In this document: positions 44,390-52,669 of the stretch, in pieces | How positions within the stretch are numbered: the stretch's first letter is position 1 | Layout of the letters: every line of letters begins with the position of its first letter | Assembly (NCBI GenBank): GCA_015056175.1 | Contig: SVGT01000002.1 | Location: 62,001-126,000 of the forward strand | Source of the DNA: Clostridiales bacterium | GTDB taxonomy: Bacteria > Bacillota > Clostridia > Christensenellales > Aristaeellaceae | Direction: 5' to 3' | Length of the DNA stretch: 64,000 nt | The notes under the pieces: model-generated | Seen by the model: only the letters and a program-made list of their open reading frames with translations | Databases searched by the model: none | What the model was told of the DNA's origin: nothing | Position numbers and translations under genes: made by a program

Positions 44390-44414
44390 GTCCCGGCACA
44401 CGCCGGGGCTTTTT
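44390..44414 (+). terminator. Intrinsic terminator of the FAD/epimerase/glycosidase operon
   Basis: TCCCGGC pairs with GCCGGGG around ACAC, followed by CTTTTTGC. It lies 20 bp after the last stop. Confidence 0.88.
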
Positions 44415-44453
44415 GCTTTGGTTGAAGAGTAAGCAGTGAAGAGCATAAAAGAA

Positions 44454-44482
44454 AAGACAAGCTTCTGTCGAAACTTGTCTTA
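44454..44482. terminator. AAGACAAG/CTTGTCTT hairpin
   Basis: AAGACAAG pairs with CTTGTCTT with the loop cttctgtcgaaa. The same loop and nearly the same arms recur at 44673, where the hairpin ends tRNA-Ser. It may be a duplicated terminator. Confidence 0.55.
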
Positions 44483-44587
44483 TTCTGTCTGTAGGCTGCA
44501 AAAAGATTCTTTGGCCGTTTCTTCGTATGAATTTGAACTCATACATAAAATTGTAAATCATCCGCGAAGCGAATGCCGTTACTTCTT

Positions 44588-44668
44588 CACTATTCACTAT
44601 TCACTATTCACTATTACTTATTACCTAATCGACAAGTTTCGAGAGAAGAGTGAATAGTGAAGAGTGAA
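44588..44668. repeat. TTCACTA heptamer array with inverted partner
   Basis: Tandem cactatt heptamers (44588-44615) are followed 35 bp later by gtgaatagtgaagagtgaa (about 44650-44668), which is complementary to them. The 340-bp gap between the operon terminator and tRNA-Ser otherwise holds only the two hairpins. Confidence 0.65.
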
Positions 44669-44672
44669 AAAG

Positions 44673-44710
44673 TAAAATCGACAAGCTTCTGTCGAAACTT
44701 GTCGATTTTT
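44673..44710 (-). terminator. Terminator of tRNA-Ser
   Basis: AAAATCGACAAG pairs with CTTGTCGATTTT directly after the CCA end on the minus strand. Confidence 0.8.
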
Positions 44711-44801
44711 GGCGGAGAAGGAGAGATTCGAACTCTCGAACGCTTTTACACGTTACACGATTTCCAGTCGTGCGCCCTCGACCAAGCTAGGCGACTTCTC
44801 C
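44710..44801 (-). tRNA. tRNA-Ser (anticodon GGA)
   Basis: This 92-nt tRNA includes an encoded CCA. The acceptor stem is GGAGAAG/CTTCTCC. The anticodon arm ACGACTGGAAATCGT presents GGA. A long variable arm typical of serine tRNAs and the T-arm GAGAGTTCGAATCTCTC are present. Confidence 0.96.
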
Positions 44802-44888
44802 ATCTTCAGTTGTGCCGCGGCATCTGCATGCAGTGCCTTGGCTGCGACGCCTCCGCACGGGTCAGGCACGGGATTGTCAACGCAAGAG

Positions 44889-44917
44889 AGTATAGCACGT
44901 TCCGCCGTATTCGTCAA
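44889..44917 (-). promoter_or_regulatory. Promoter of tRNA-Ser
   Basis: The minus strand has TTGACG (44912-44917), a 17-bp spacer and TATACT (44889-44894), about 90 bp upstream of the tRNA. Confidence 0.78.
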
Positions 44918-45018
44918 GCGTTTTTTTCAAAAATATGCAAATTCGCATGCCCCGTCCAGCCGATTTGCGTTTTTTGCACAGGGTTTGACCGATTAAGTCC
45001 AAAAAGATGTCAGTCTGC

Positions 45019-45047
45019 TTGACAAAAAATATGGTATACTGTATGTG
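45019..45047 (+). promoter_or_regulatory. Candidate promoter of the replication-type gene at 45125
   Basis: Consensus TTGACA (45019-45024) is followed after 17 bp by TATGTG. A better -10 (TATACT) is only 10 bp away, so the -10 choice is uncertain. Confidence 0.45.
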
Positions 45048-45048
45048 G

Positions 45049-45106
45049 GTCATCCGTGGGGATGGCTTTTTTCGTATCTGCACGCGCTCCCCCGGGGGCG
45101 CTTTTT
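45049..45106 (+). terminator. Two consecutive hairpin-T-run structures in the leader of the 45125 gene
   Basis: GTCATCC/GGATGGC followed by TTTTTT (45049-45072) and GCGCTCC/GGGGCGC followed by TTTTT (45084-45106) lie between the promoter and the AAGGAGG site. Both look like intrinsic terminators placed before the gene. Confidence 0.65.
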
Positions 45107-45124
45107 GATTGGAAGGAGGTTTGT

Positions 45125-45949
45125 ATGAAGCACAAGGAGCGCAGCGGGTTTCTCACCTATCATGACGACGCCATGGTGGCCATGCGGTGCCTGAGCGACG
45201 CGCAATTGGGGCAATTGTACCGGGCGCTGTTCACGGCGTCGGTTGGAGAAAAAGTGGCCGACGATACGCTGGACAGCATCGTGCTGCCCATGTTTCTGCT
45301 CATGCGCAACAAGATCGACCGGGACGCGCAGAAGTATGAGGAGATTTGCGAAAAAAGGCGGAGCAGCGCCTCATCCCGCTTCCATAAGTCGGCTGATGAC
45401 AAAAGCACCCTGCAAGTGCATGCAAATGCAGAGAACTGCATGCAAGAAGTGCCAACCAAAACCGTAACCGAAAGGGAAACCGAAACTGTACCCGTAACCG
45501 AAAGGGAAAGGGAAAGCGTAACCGAAAGGGAAACTGAATGCGCATCCTGCGCGGACAGGGAGGACGCCCCCGCGACAGGTGAAACGGCGTCCGGGGATGC
45601 TTTCCCGTCTGCACGGGAGGACGCGTTCACGCCGCCCACCCTGCAGGAGGTGCAGCAGCAGGCGCTGGTGCTGGGCAGCGTGCCATCCGGCGAGCAGTTT
45701 TATCACTACTACGCCGCCCGGGGCTGGAAGATGGGCGCCGGGCGTATGCATGACTGGCCATCCGCGCTGCGCTACTGGGTGACCAAAGACCTCCGGCGGG
45801 AAAAACCGGGCGCGCCCCCGCGCGCACCCCGTCAGGTCAGCGCCCAGATGTACACCCAGCGGCAGTACACCGAGCAGGATCTGGACGCCGATTCCATGCA
45901 GCTGTTCAAGGAGGCGGAAATGCTGCAGCGGACAGCGGGAGCGAGATAG
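45125..45949 (+). CDS. Phage-like replication protein with DUF6291-type N-terminus
   Basis: This 274-residue protein has an N-terminal domain (about 8-85: GFLTYHDDAMVAMRCLSDAQLGQLYRALF), as in the DUF6291-type phage replication proteins. A hydrophilic linker of repeated TERETE-like units (about 115-150) follows, then a C-terminal region with EQFYHYYAARGWKMG and the tail YTQRQYTEQDL. The tail matches the end of the DnaD-like protein at 4653, suggesting a shared helicase or loader contact. No phage structural genes are nearby. AAGGAGG precedes the ATG at 45125; the track start lies in the leader. Confidence 0.7.
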   Translation: MKHKERSGFLTYHDDAMVAMRCLSDAQLGQLYRALFTASVGEKVADDTLDSIVLPMFLLMRNKIDRDAQKYEEICEKRRSSASSRFHKSADDKSTLQVHANAENCMQEVPTKTVTERETETVPVTERERESVTERETECASCADREDAPATGETASGDAFPSAREDAFTPPTLQEVQQQALVLGSVPSGEQFYHYYAARGWKMGAGRMHDWPSALRYWVTKDLRREKPGAPPRAPRQVSAQMYTQRQYTEQDLDADSMQLFKEAEMLQRTAGAR

Positions 45950-46683
45950 CGCCCTACAGGAAACTCCGTTCCGAAACATGTGGCAACTACAAACTTCGAT
46001 CACCCACAAAACACCCCCAACCAAAAAGCCCCCTTGTGAAAGGGTGACGGAGCCGAAGCGCGCCCAGTGGGCGATGCAGCGAGGCGGAGGAATCAACCGA
46101 AACGAGCAATGCGCCGGCAGGCGCAGGGCGACGATTGAGGTTGCGGATCGCTCCGCGTAGCGGTGGGGGATTGCATCACGGAAGGTTGTTGACAATCCCT
46201 CCGGCGCTCCGCGCCACCTCCCTTTAACAAGGGAGGCTTTGTCGGGTGTGTTTGGTGATGGATCGATGATTGTTATTGTAGCATGTCGGGGGACGGAGCG
46301 ACGGAACAAGTCAAGTGTATCGACATTGCCCGGCGGCGGGAGCAAGCCCCCGCCCTACAGCAGTTGACAAACTGCCATGCGTTCCGAAGGAACGCGCTTC
46401 ATGTGCCGCAGGCACGCTTCATTCCTTCATTAGCGGCTTTGCCGCGCCTTCATTCGGCGCAGCCGTAGCCCCCGCCCTACAGTGGATAACAAACTGTCAT
46501 GCGTTCCGAAGGAACGCGCTTCATGTGCCGCAGGCACGCTTCATTCCTTCATTTTTCATTCGGCGCTGCCGCTGCCCCCGCCCTACAGCAGTTGACAAAC
46601 TGCCATGCGTTCCGAAGGAACGCGCTTCATGTGCCGCAGGCACGCTTCATTTCTTCATTCTTCATTCGGCACTGCCGCTGCCC
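45950..46683. repeat. Repeat-packed region including a long F-type unit and three tandem E-type units
   Basis: There is no gene here. A long F-type unit spans 46029-46174 (AAGGGTGACGGAGCCGAAGCG.. to CCGCGTAGCGG). A short unit GGCGctccGCGCC plus CTCCCTTTaacAAGGGAG lies at 46200-46235, and a tgtcgggggacgg half-terminator at about 46283. Three tandem E-type units follow at 46347, 46468 and 46575, each beginning cccccgccctacag and containing GCGTTCCgaaGGAACGC and GTGCCgcaGGCAC. Confidence 0.78.
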
Positions 46684-47571
46684 TCATCTGCCAAACTCAT
46701 TCTCCATCACGTACCGGATGAAGGTGTCCAGCGCCCGGCTCATCCACTTGCTGCGGTGGAAAATCAGCTGCTGCCAGATATCCGCCTGCACGTCGCACAC
46801 GTCCAGGTAGCACAGCTTGCCCGCCTCCACGCCCCGGCGGGTGATGAAATCCGGCAGGTAGGATATGGCGCTGCCGCCCTCCAGCAGATGGGTGATCACG
46901 TCCGTGCGGCCCACCTCCAATACGGGCTGCACCTCGTAGTTCATCTGCGCCAGCCTTTCCTCCAGCACGCGGCGGTAGCCCATACCCCTTTCCGTCAGGA
47001 TGAAGGGCATCTGCGCAATATCCCGGAAGGCAAGCTGCTTTCCCCGAAGGGGCGATCCCGCACCCGTGACAAAGTGCACGCTCATCCGCGCCTCCTTGGC
47101 GATACTCAGGTCGCTGCGGTACACATGGCTGTCCAGCGTCATCATCACGTCCGCCTCGTTGTGAGTCACCATGCGCATCATGTCCTCGGTGTTGGCGGTG
47201 GAAAATTTCAGCGTGATGCCGGGGTAGCGGCGGTAAAAATCCGCGTAATTGTCCAGCAGCATGCACTCGCACACGCTGTCCGGGGTGACGATGTGCACAT
47301 GCCCCGTCACGTCGCCGCCCGCGCTGAGCGTTTCGTGAAATTCGTCGGTGAGGCGCAGCACCTTCTGAGCGTAGAGCAAAAGCTCCTCCCCCTTCTGCGT
47401 CAGCGTCAGCCGGTGGCCGATGCGCTCAAACAGCATGCAGCCCAATTCCGTTTCCAATTGCTTGATCTGAAAGGACACCGTGCTCTGGCTGTAGCTCAGC
47501 GCCTGGGCCGCCCGCGTCATGCTGCCCGCCTCCGCCGCCTGCACAAAGGTGGTCAGGTTCCGGATCTCCAT
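46684..47571 (-). CDS. LysR-family transcriptional regulator
   Basis: This 295-residue regulator has a typical N-terminal winged helix-turn-helix (about 2-60: LTTFVQAAEAGSMTRAAQALSYSQSTVSFQIKQLE) and a periplasmic-binding-like effector domain (about 88-290). It is divergent from the tyrosine phenol-lyase-like gene, 122 bp apart, and so probably controls it in response to the substrate amino acid. The ATG at 47571 follows AGGAGG; the track begins one codon earlier at GTG. Confidence 0.9.
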   Translation of the reverse strand: MEIRNLTTFVQAAEAGSMTRAAQALSYSQSTVSFQIKQLETELGCMLFERIGHRLTLTQKGEELLLYAQKVLRLTDEFHETLSAGGDVTGHVHIVTPDSVCECMLLDNYADFYRRYPGITLKFSTANTEDMMRMVTHNEADVMMTLDSHVYRSDLSIAKEARMSVHFVTGAGSPLRGKQLAFRDIAQMPFILTERGMGYRRVLEERLAQMNYEVQPVLEVGRTDVITHLLEGGSAISYLPDFITRRGVEAGKLCYLDVCDVQADIWQQLIFHRSKWMSRALDTFIRYVMENEFGR

Positions 47572-47587
47572 CACAGCCTCCTGTTCT

Positions 47588-47602
47588 ATCGATAATTTCG
47601 AT
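47588..47602. promoter_or_regulatory. Candidate LysR operator and ATCGAT motifs
   Basis: ATCGATAATTTCGAT is an inverted repeat of the T-N11-A kind bound by LysR proteins. Two more ATCGAT motifs occur at about 47628 and 47690, the latter overlapping the lyase start codon. Confidence 0.55.
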
Positions 47603-47620
47603 GGTTGTGATCAAAAACAT

Positions 47621-47648
47621 TTGCTTTATCGATGGCCGCGTTTATTAT
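47621..47648 (+). promoter_or_regulatory. Candidate promoter of the lyase gene
   Basis: TTGCTT (47621-47626), a 16-bp spacer and TATTAT (47643-47648). An ATCGAT motif lies in the spacer. Alternative -10 boxes overlap (TATACT at 47648). Confidence 0.45.
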
Positions 47649-47692
47649 ATACTATTCCTGCAAATGTGACAATCACCAAGGAGTGTTTATCG

Positions 47693-49141
47693 ATGCCTGA
47701 GATCAAGTTTTATGCCCGCAAAGCCGTCCCTGTTGAAATGCACAAGGTGAAGATCGTGCAGAAACTGTCCCTGCTGCCCGCCCGGGAGCGCCTGCAGCGC
47801 ATGTATGAAGCCGGGTTCAACACCTTCGGGCTGCACAACAGCGATATTTTTATGGATATGCTCACGGATTCGGGCGTAAACGCCATGAGCGACAACATGC
47901 AGTCCGCCATGCTCCGCGCCGACGACGCCTACGCCGGCAGCGAGACCTTTTACCGCATGCGGGACAAGCTGGAAGAGATTTTCGGCATTCCCCATCTTTT
48001 GCCCGCCCATCAAGGCCGTGCCTGCGAGCACATTATCGCCCAGCATTTTGTAAAAAGCGGCAACTGCGTCATCATGAACTACCACTTCACCACCTCCAAG
48101 GCCCATGTGACCCGCCTGGGCGGTCATGTGGAGGAGCTGATCTGCGACGAGGGCCTGATCACCAAGTCCCAGAACCCCTTCAAGGGCAATATCGACCTTG
48201 ACAAGGTGCGCGCCTGCGTGGAAAAGGAGGGCGCTTCCAACATCGCCTATCTGCGCATCGAGGCCGGCACCAATTTGATCGGCGGCCAGCCCATCTCCTA
48301 TGCCAACATGAAGGCCGCGACCGAGCTTGCCAAGGAATACGGCATCCTCACCGTGCTGGACGCTTCCCTTTTGCAGGACAACCTGTACTTCATCAAGACC
48401 CGCGAGGACGCGATGCAGGATAAATCCATCCGCGAAATCACCCGCATGATCGCAGATCTGTTCGACATCGTATACTTCTCCGGCCGCAAGTTCGGCTTTG
48501 GCCGCGGCGGCGGCATCCTGATCCGGGACGAAAAGATCTTCCACGATATGGAGGATCTGATCCCCATGTTTGAAGGCTTCCTGACCTACGGCGGCATGTC
48601 GGTCAAGGAAATGGAGGCCATGATCGTGGGCTTTGACGAGACCATGGACATGGACGTGATCTCCCAGGCGCCCCAGTTTATCCGCCACTGCGTGAACGCC
48701 CTGGACGAAATGGGCGTGCCGGTGATCACCCCCGCAGGCGGTCTGGGCGCCCATCTCAATGCCCGCGAGATCCTCTCCCACGTGCCCGCGGAGGAATATC
48801 CCGCAGGCGCACTGGTTGCAGCGCTGTACCTGTGCGGCGGCATCCGCGGCATGGAACGGGGCACCATGTCCGAGGAGCGCAACCCCGATGGCAGCGAGCG
48901 CATCGCCTCCGTGGAAATGGTGCGTCTGGCCTTCCCCCGCCGCGTGTTCACCCTGGGCCAGACGGAGTTCGTCATCGACCGCGTCAAGTGGCTGTACGAC
49001 CACCGCCACCTGGTGGGCGGCCTCAAGTTCACCCACGAGCCCAAAACCATGCGCTTCTTTACCGGCAAGCTCACCCCCACCTCCGACTGGCCCGAAAAGC
49101 TGGTGGAGGCCTATATCGCGGACTTTGGCGAGGAGGGCTAA
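47693..49141 (+). CDS. Tyrosine phenol-lyase/tryptophanase family PLP enzyme
   Basis: This 482-residue PLP-dependent beta-eliminating lyase is expected to split an aromatic amino acid into pyruvate, ammonia and phenol or indole. Fold motifs include DMLTDSGVNAMSDNMQ, GRACEHIIAQ and the PLP lysine K266 in YFSGRKFGFG. Two residues that separate the subfamilies are of the tyrosine phenol-lyase type: Arg389 in GMERG, and Phe in TMRFFTGKL where tryptophanases have His. The loop after the PLP lysine (FGFGRGGG) differs from both families, so specificity is open. The ATG at 47693 has AAGGAG upstream; the track's 58 extra residues come from the intergenic region. Confidence 0.85.
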   Translation: MPEIKFYARKAVPVEMHKVKIVQKLSLLPARERLQRMYEAGFNTFGLHNSDIFMDMLTDSGVNAMSDNMQSAMLRADDAYAGSETFYRMRDKLEEIFGIPHLLPAHQGRACEHIIAQHFVKSGNCVIMNYHFTTSKAHVTRLGGHVEELICDEGLITKSQNPFKGNIDLDKVRACVEKEGASNIAYLRIEAGTNLIGGQPISYANMKAATELAKEYGILTVLDASLLQDNLYFIKTREDAMQDKSIREITRMIADLFDIVYFSGRKFGFGRGGGILIRDEKIFHDMEDLIPMFEGFLTYGGMSVKEMEAMIVGFDETMDMDVISQAPQFIRHCVNALDEMGVPVITPAGGLGAHLNAREILSHVPAEEYPAGALVAALYLCGGIRGMERGTMSEERNPDGSERIASVEMVRLAFPRRVFTLGQTEFVIDRVKWLYDHRHLVGGLKFTHEPKTMRFFTGKLTPTSDWPEKLVEAYIADFGEEG

Positions 49142-50012
49142 AACGCCCTCCTCTTCGCCCAAATCAGGATTTGGGCGACATAGGCAGATTTTCTTGTGAC
49201 CTTCGGTCACGGGCAGAAAATCTGAGCGGAATGAAAAATCCCTCCCAAATCGTAAACGATTTTCCGTGATTTTTCTCCTCGAACCGGCAAAGCCGGTCCT
49301 GCGGATTTGTTGTTCCCTCGTTCCTTCAGAACGCATGACAGTTTGTTGACCACTGTAGGGCGGGGGCTTGCTCCCGCCGCCGGGCGGCGCAACGCGCCGA
49401 ATGAAGGAATGAAAAATGAAGCGTGCCTGCGGCACATGAAGCACGTTCCTTCGGAACGCATGATGATTGGTTACCCACTGTAGGGCGGGGACTTGCATGC
49501 CGCAGTAACTTGATGATACAACGAGCTTCGATCCTTTGCGAAGCATACCCGCCAAAAGGCCCCCTTGTGAAAGGGGGCTCCGCGTAGCGGTGGGGGATTG
49601 TTCATTGACTCGCATCTGCAATCCCACCACCGCAAGCGGTCCCCCTCCCTTTGACAAGGGAGGCATTATGAAGCACGTTCCTTCGGAACGCATAATGATT
49701 GGTTACCCACTGTAGGGCGGGGGCTTGCTCCCGCCGCCGGGCAATATCGACCGGCTTGACTTGTACAATCCCTCCGGCGCTCCGCGCCACCTCCCTTTCA
49801 CAAGGGAGGCTTAACCCCGTCCCCCAACGTGTTGCAATAACAATCATCGATCAATCGCAAACACCTCCAACCAAAAGGCCCCCTTGTGAAAGGGGGCTCC
49901 GCGTAGCGGTGGGGGATTGCCATTTGACTAATGCATCCCCCGCCCCCCAACCCGACCTTATCTCCCTCCTTATAAGGCCCCGGCGAGCGATCGTCGGGGT
50001 TCTTTCTTTGCG
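49142..50012. repeat. Repeat-packed region after the lyase gene
   Basis: There is no gene here. Contents include a CGCCCAAATC/GATTTGGGCG hairpin (49156-49177), repeat D copy 2 (49184-49315) and E-type units at about 49318-49490 and 49670-49740. F-type hairpin pairs lie at about 49558-49662, 49768-49808 and 49878-49920, with a ccccgtcccccaac fragment at 49814. ORFs in this stretch are made of these repeats. Confidence 0.75.
49184..49315 (+). repeat. Multi-hairpin repeat D, copy 2
   Basis: CAGATTTTC..GTGACC/GGTCAC..GAAAATCTGAGCGGAATGAAAA, then AATCGT/ACGATT, TTTTTCTCCTCG, ACCGGC/GCCGGT and CTGCGGATTTGTTGTT. It shares the frame of copy 1 at 31317 with different hairpin arms. Confidence 0.75.
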
Positions 50013-50042
50013 CTTGCATTGCGCTGTCAATGCAAGTATAAT
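50013..50042 (+). promoter_or_regulatory. Promoter of the metallophosphoesterase gene with an operator in its spacer
   Basis: TTGCAT (50014-50019), a 17-bp spacer and TATAAT (50037-50042). A perfect inverted repeat, CTTGCATTG-cgctgt-CAATGCAAG (50013-50036), covers the -35 and the whole spacer, the position of a repressor operator. Confidence 0.78.
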
Positions 50043-50070
50043 GAAAATACCCTGACATACGGAGGCGTAT

Positions 50071-51222
50071 ATGTACAGCATGATCCTGGGTGCGGCGATC
50101 CTTGCCCTGGCAGCGCTCTTTATCCTGCTCTGCTTCTTTTTTCATGGTTCCATCCGCCGCGCACACATAGCCTTTTTCCGTCCCGAATTTTTCCCCCGGG
50201 GCGCAGCATCCATCGCCGTCATCGGCAAATCGCCCCTGTGGCAAAAGCTGCTTTGGTGGCTGTTTGCCGCGGTGCTCTCCCTGCTTTCCCTGAACGTGTT
50301 CCATCTGAGCGGCATTTTCCTTTTGCATCTGGCGGCTGTCGGCGCGCTTTTGCACCTTATCTATCTCCTGTGCAAAAGCTTCCTTCCCGCATTTCTTCGG
50401 CGCATCCATTTTTCGGGCGTTTTGCCCCTGCTCCTTGCGGTGCTGGTGATGATGCTTGGCTATGCAAACCTCCACCACGTGACCCCCACCCATTACACCC
50501 TGCACACGGATAAGCCCCTGCGGGAGGGCGGCGTGCGCCTTGTGGCCATTTCCGACGTGCACTACGGCGTATCCCTGAGCGATGATGATATGCAGCGCGT
50601 CTGCGACGAGATCGGCGCCCTTTCCCCCGACGTGGTGCTGCTGCTTGGCGATCTGGTGGATAACGATACGCCCCGCGAGCGCATCCCCACGCTTTTTTCC
50701 ATGCTGGGTTCCATCGACGCCAAGGACGGCGTGTACTTTATCTTTGGCAATCACGACCGCCCCTACGCTCAGATCAAAAGCGATTTTGACGGCGATACCC
50801 TGCTTGCCGCCATCCGGGACGCCGGCGTCACCCTCTTGCAGGACGATACGGCGCTCCTTGGCGATGACGTGCTGCTCATCGGCCGGGAGGACGCTTCCCG
50901 CCCCCGCATGACGGCCTCCCAACTGTGTGAACATGCAGATCTGACCCGCTACACCGTCATGCTGGATCACCAGCCCACGGATTATGCGGGCGTGCGGGGC
51001 ACGGGGGTGGATCTGCTGCTCTCCGGCCATACCCACGGCGGGCAGCTTTTCCCGCTGGGGCTGTTCATGAAGCTGTTCCGTATCAACGATCATGTGTACG
51101 GGTACACGGATATCGATGCCCATACCGCCGCCATCGTATCCTCCGGCTTTGCGGGCTGGCGCTTCCCCCTGAAGACGGGCGCCCCCGCCGAATACCTGGT
51201 CATCGATATCCTTCCCCGCTGA
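50071..51222 (+). CDS. Membrane-anchored metallophosphoesterase
   Basis: This 383-residue protein has about four N-terminal transmembrane helices (about 3-25, 60-80, 83-105 and 115-138) and a calcineurin-like phosphoesterase domain (about 155-383). Metal-site motifs are ISDVHYG, LLLGDLVDND, IFGNHDRP, MLDHQP and LSGHTHGGQ. Related YkuE/YaeI-type enzymes hydrolyse phospholipid derivatives outside the cell, but the substrate here is not known. GGAGG precedes the ATG. The sulfatase gene follows after 19 bp. Confidence 0.88.
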   Translation: MYSMILGAAILALAALFILLCFFFHGSIRRAHIAFFRPEFFPRGAASIAVIGKSPLWQKLLWWLFAAVLSLLSLNVFHLSGIFLLHLAAVGALLHLIYLLCKSFLPAFLRRIHFSGVLPLLLAVLVMMLGYANLHHVTPTHYTLHTDKPLREGGVRLVAISDVHYGVSLSDDDMQRVCDEIGALSPDVVLLLGDLVDNDTPRERIPTLFSMLGSIDAKDGVYFIFGNHDRPYAQIKSDFDGDTLLAAIRDAGVTLLQDDTALLGDDVLLIGREDASRPRMTASQLCEHADLTRYTVMLDHQPTDYAGVRGTGVDLLLSGHTHGGQLFPLGLFMKLFRINDHVYGYTDIDAHTAAIVSSGFAGWRFPLKTGAPAEYLVIDILPR

Positions 51223-51241
51223 CAAAAAGGAGGCTGCACCC

Positions 51242-52669
51242 ATGCCCGAAACGAGACCCAACATCGTCCTCATCACCGCCGATCAGTTCCGGGGCGACTG
51301 CCTGTCCTTCCTGGGCCACCCGGACGTAAAGACCCCCTATCTGGATACCCTGGCCGCCCAGGGCGCTTACTTTACCAACATGTACTCTGCCTGCCCCAGC
51401 TGCATTCCCGCCCGCGCCGCGCTGATGACGGGCATGAGCCAGACGAAAAACGGCCGCACCGGGTATCAGGACGGCGTAAACTGGGATTATGCGCATACGC
51501 TGGCGGGCGAGCTTGCAAAGGCGGGCTACTACACCCAGTGCGTGGGCAAAATGCACGTGCATCCCCCGCGCCGCATGCTGGGCTTCCATCATATCGAATT
51601 GCACGACGGCTACCTGCACTACTACCGCCGGGAGGATACCCCCGCGCCTCAGTACCAGCCGCTGATGGACGATTATATCTGCTGGCTCAAGCAGCAGCTG
51701 GGCGCGGATCGGGATATTACCGATGCAGGCCTGGAGTGCAATTCCTTCCTTGCCCGCCCCTGGCCCTACGAGGAACGGTACCATCCCACCAACTGGGTCA
51801 CCGACCGGGCGCTGGATTTCCTCCGCCGCAGGGACAGGGACATGCCCTTCTTCCTCAACGTAAGCTATGTGCGCCCCCATCCGCCGCTGGACGCGCCCCA
51901 GTGCTATTTTGATATGTACCGCGATGCGCCCCTTGCCCCGCCCCTCGTTGGCGACTGGGACGACCGCGACGCGCAGCTGCGGGACGGCCGCATCATCGAC
52001 AGCATGACCGGCTCCCTCGACCCGGCTTTGACCCGTCAGGCGCAGATCGGCTATTACGCCTGCATCACCCATCTGGATCACCAGATCGGCCGTCTGGTGC
52101 GGGAGCTGCCGCAGAACACGGTGGTCATCTTCACCTCCGACCACGGCGAAATGCTGATGGATCACTGCCTGTTCCGAAAGTCCCTGCCCTACCGGGGCAG
52201 TGCGCTGCTGCCCCTGATCGTGTGGGGCACGCATCTGCGCGGAAGACATAAGCGCCTGGCGGAGCTTCGGGATATCCTGCCCACGCTGTGCGCCCTGGCA
52301 GGCCTGCCCCACCCCGATTTTTCCGACGGCGAAAACCTGCTGGACGGCGCAGAAGGCCGCAGCTTCCTCCACGGCGAGCATGCCTACGGCGATCACTCCA
52401 ACCACTTTATTGTGACAAAATCCGACAAATACATCTGGTTTTCCCAGACAGGCCGGGAGCAGTATTTTGATCTTGTGCAGGATCCCCTTGAAACCCATAA
52501 CGCCATCCATGACGCGCAGCATCAAAGCCGCATCGATGAACTGCGCGGCTTCCTGATCCGCGAACTGCAAAACCGCCCCGAAGGGTATGTGCGGGACGGA
52601 CGGCTGGTCGCAGGCCAAACGCCCCTTGCCGTGCAGCCCGCGCCTGAGGCTGTCCGCCCCAACCCCTGA
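51242..52669 (+). CDS. Sulfatase family protein (Cys-type)
   Basis: This 475-residue member of the type I sulfatase family starts RPNIVLITADQFRGD. It carries the modification motif CIPARAALMTG with Cys54, to be converted to formylglycine, and GKMHVH and SDHGEMLMDH for metal binding. There is no signal peptide, so it probably acts on imported sulfated sugars in the cytoplasm. Cys-type enzymes need a maturation enzyme, which I cannot identify in the window. Some alkaline-phosphatase-superfamily relatives cleave phosphate esters, so the substrate is uncertain. AAGGAGG precedes the ATG. Confidence 0.87.
   Translation: MPETRPNIVLITADQFRGDCLSFLGHPDVKTPYLDTLAAQGAYFTNMYSACPSCIPARAALMTGMSQTKNGRTGYQDGVNWDYAHTLAGELAKAGYYTQCVGKMHVHPPRRMLGFHHIELHDGYLHYYRREDTPAPQYQPLMDDYICWLKQQLGADRDITDAGLECNSFLARPWPYEERYHPTNWVTDRALDFLRRRDRDMPFFLNVSYVRPHPPLDAPQCYFDMYRDAPLAPPLVGDWDDRDAQLRDGRIIDSMTGSLDPALTRQAQIGYYACITHLDHQIGRLVRELPQNTVVIFTSDHGEMLMDHCLFRKSLPYRGSALLPLIVWGTHLRGRHKRLAELRDILPTLCALAGLPHPDFSDGENLLDGAEGRSFLHGEHAYGDHSNHFIVTKSDKYIWFSQTGREQYFDLVQDPLETHNAIHDAQHQSRIDELRGFLIRELQNRPEGYVRDGRLVAGQTPLAVQPAPEAVRPNP

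Noticed and set aside
45019-45949. Prophage or integrated element around the second replication-type gene
   Set aside because: Only one phage-like gene is present. tRNA-Ser lies beside it but I see no integrase, att duplication or structural gene.
49798-51276. 492-aa minus-strand ORF over the metallophosphoesterase
   Set aside because: The plus strand encodes all five metallophosphoesterase motifs; the minus frame is an antisense shadow running into repeats.
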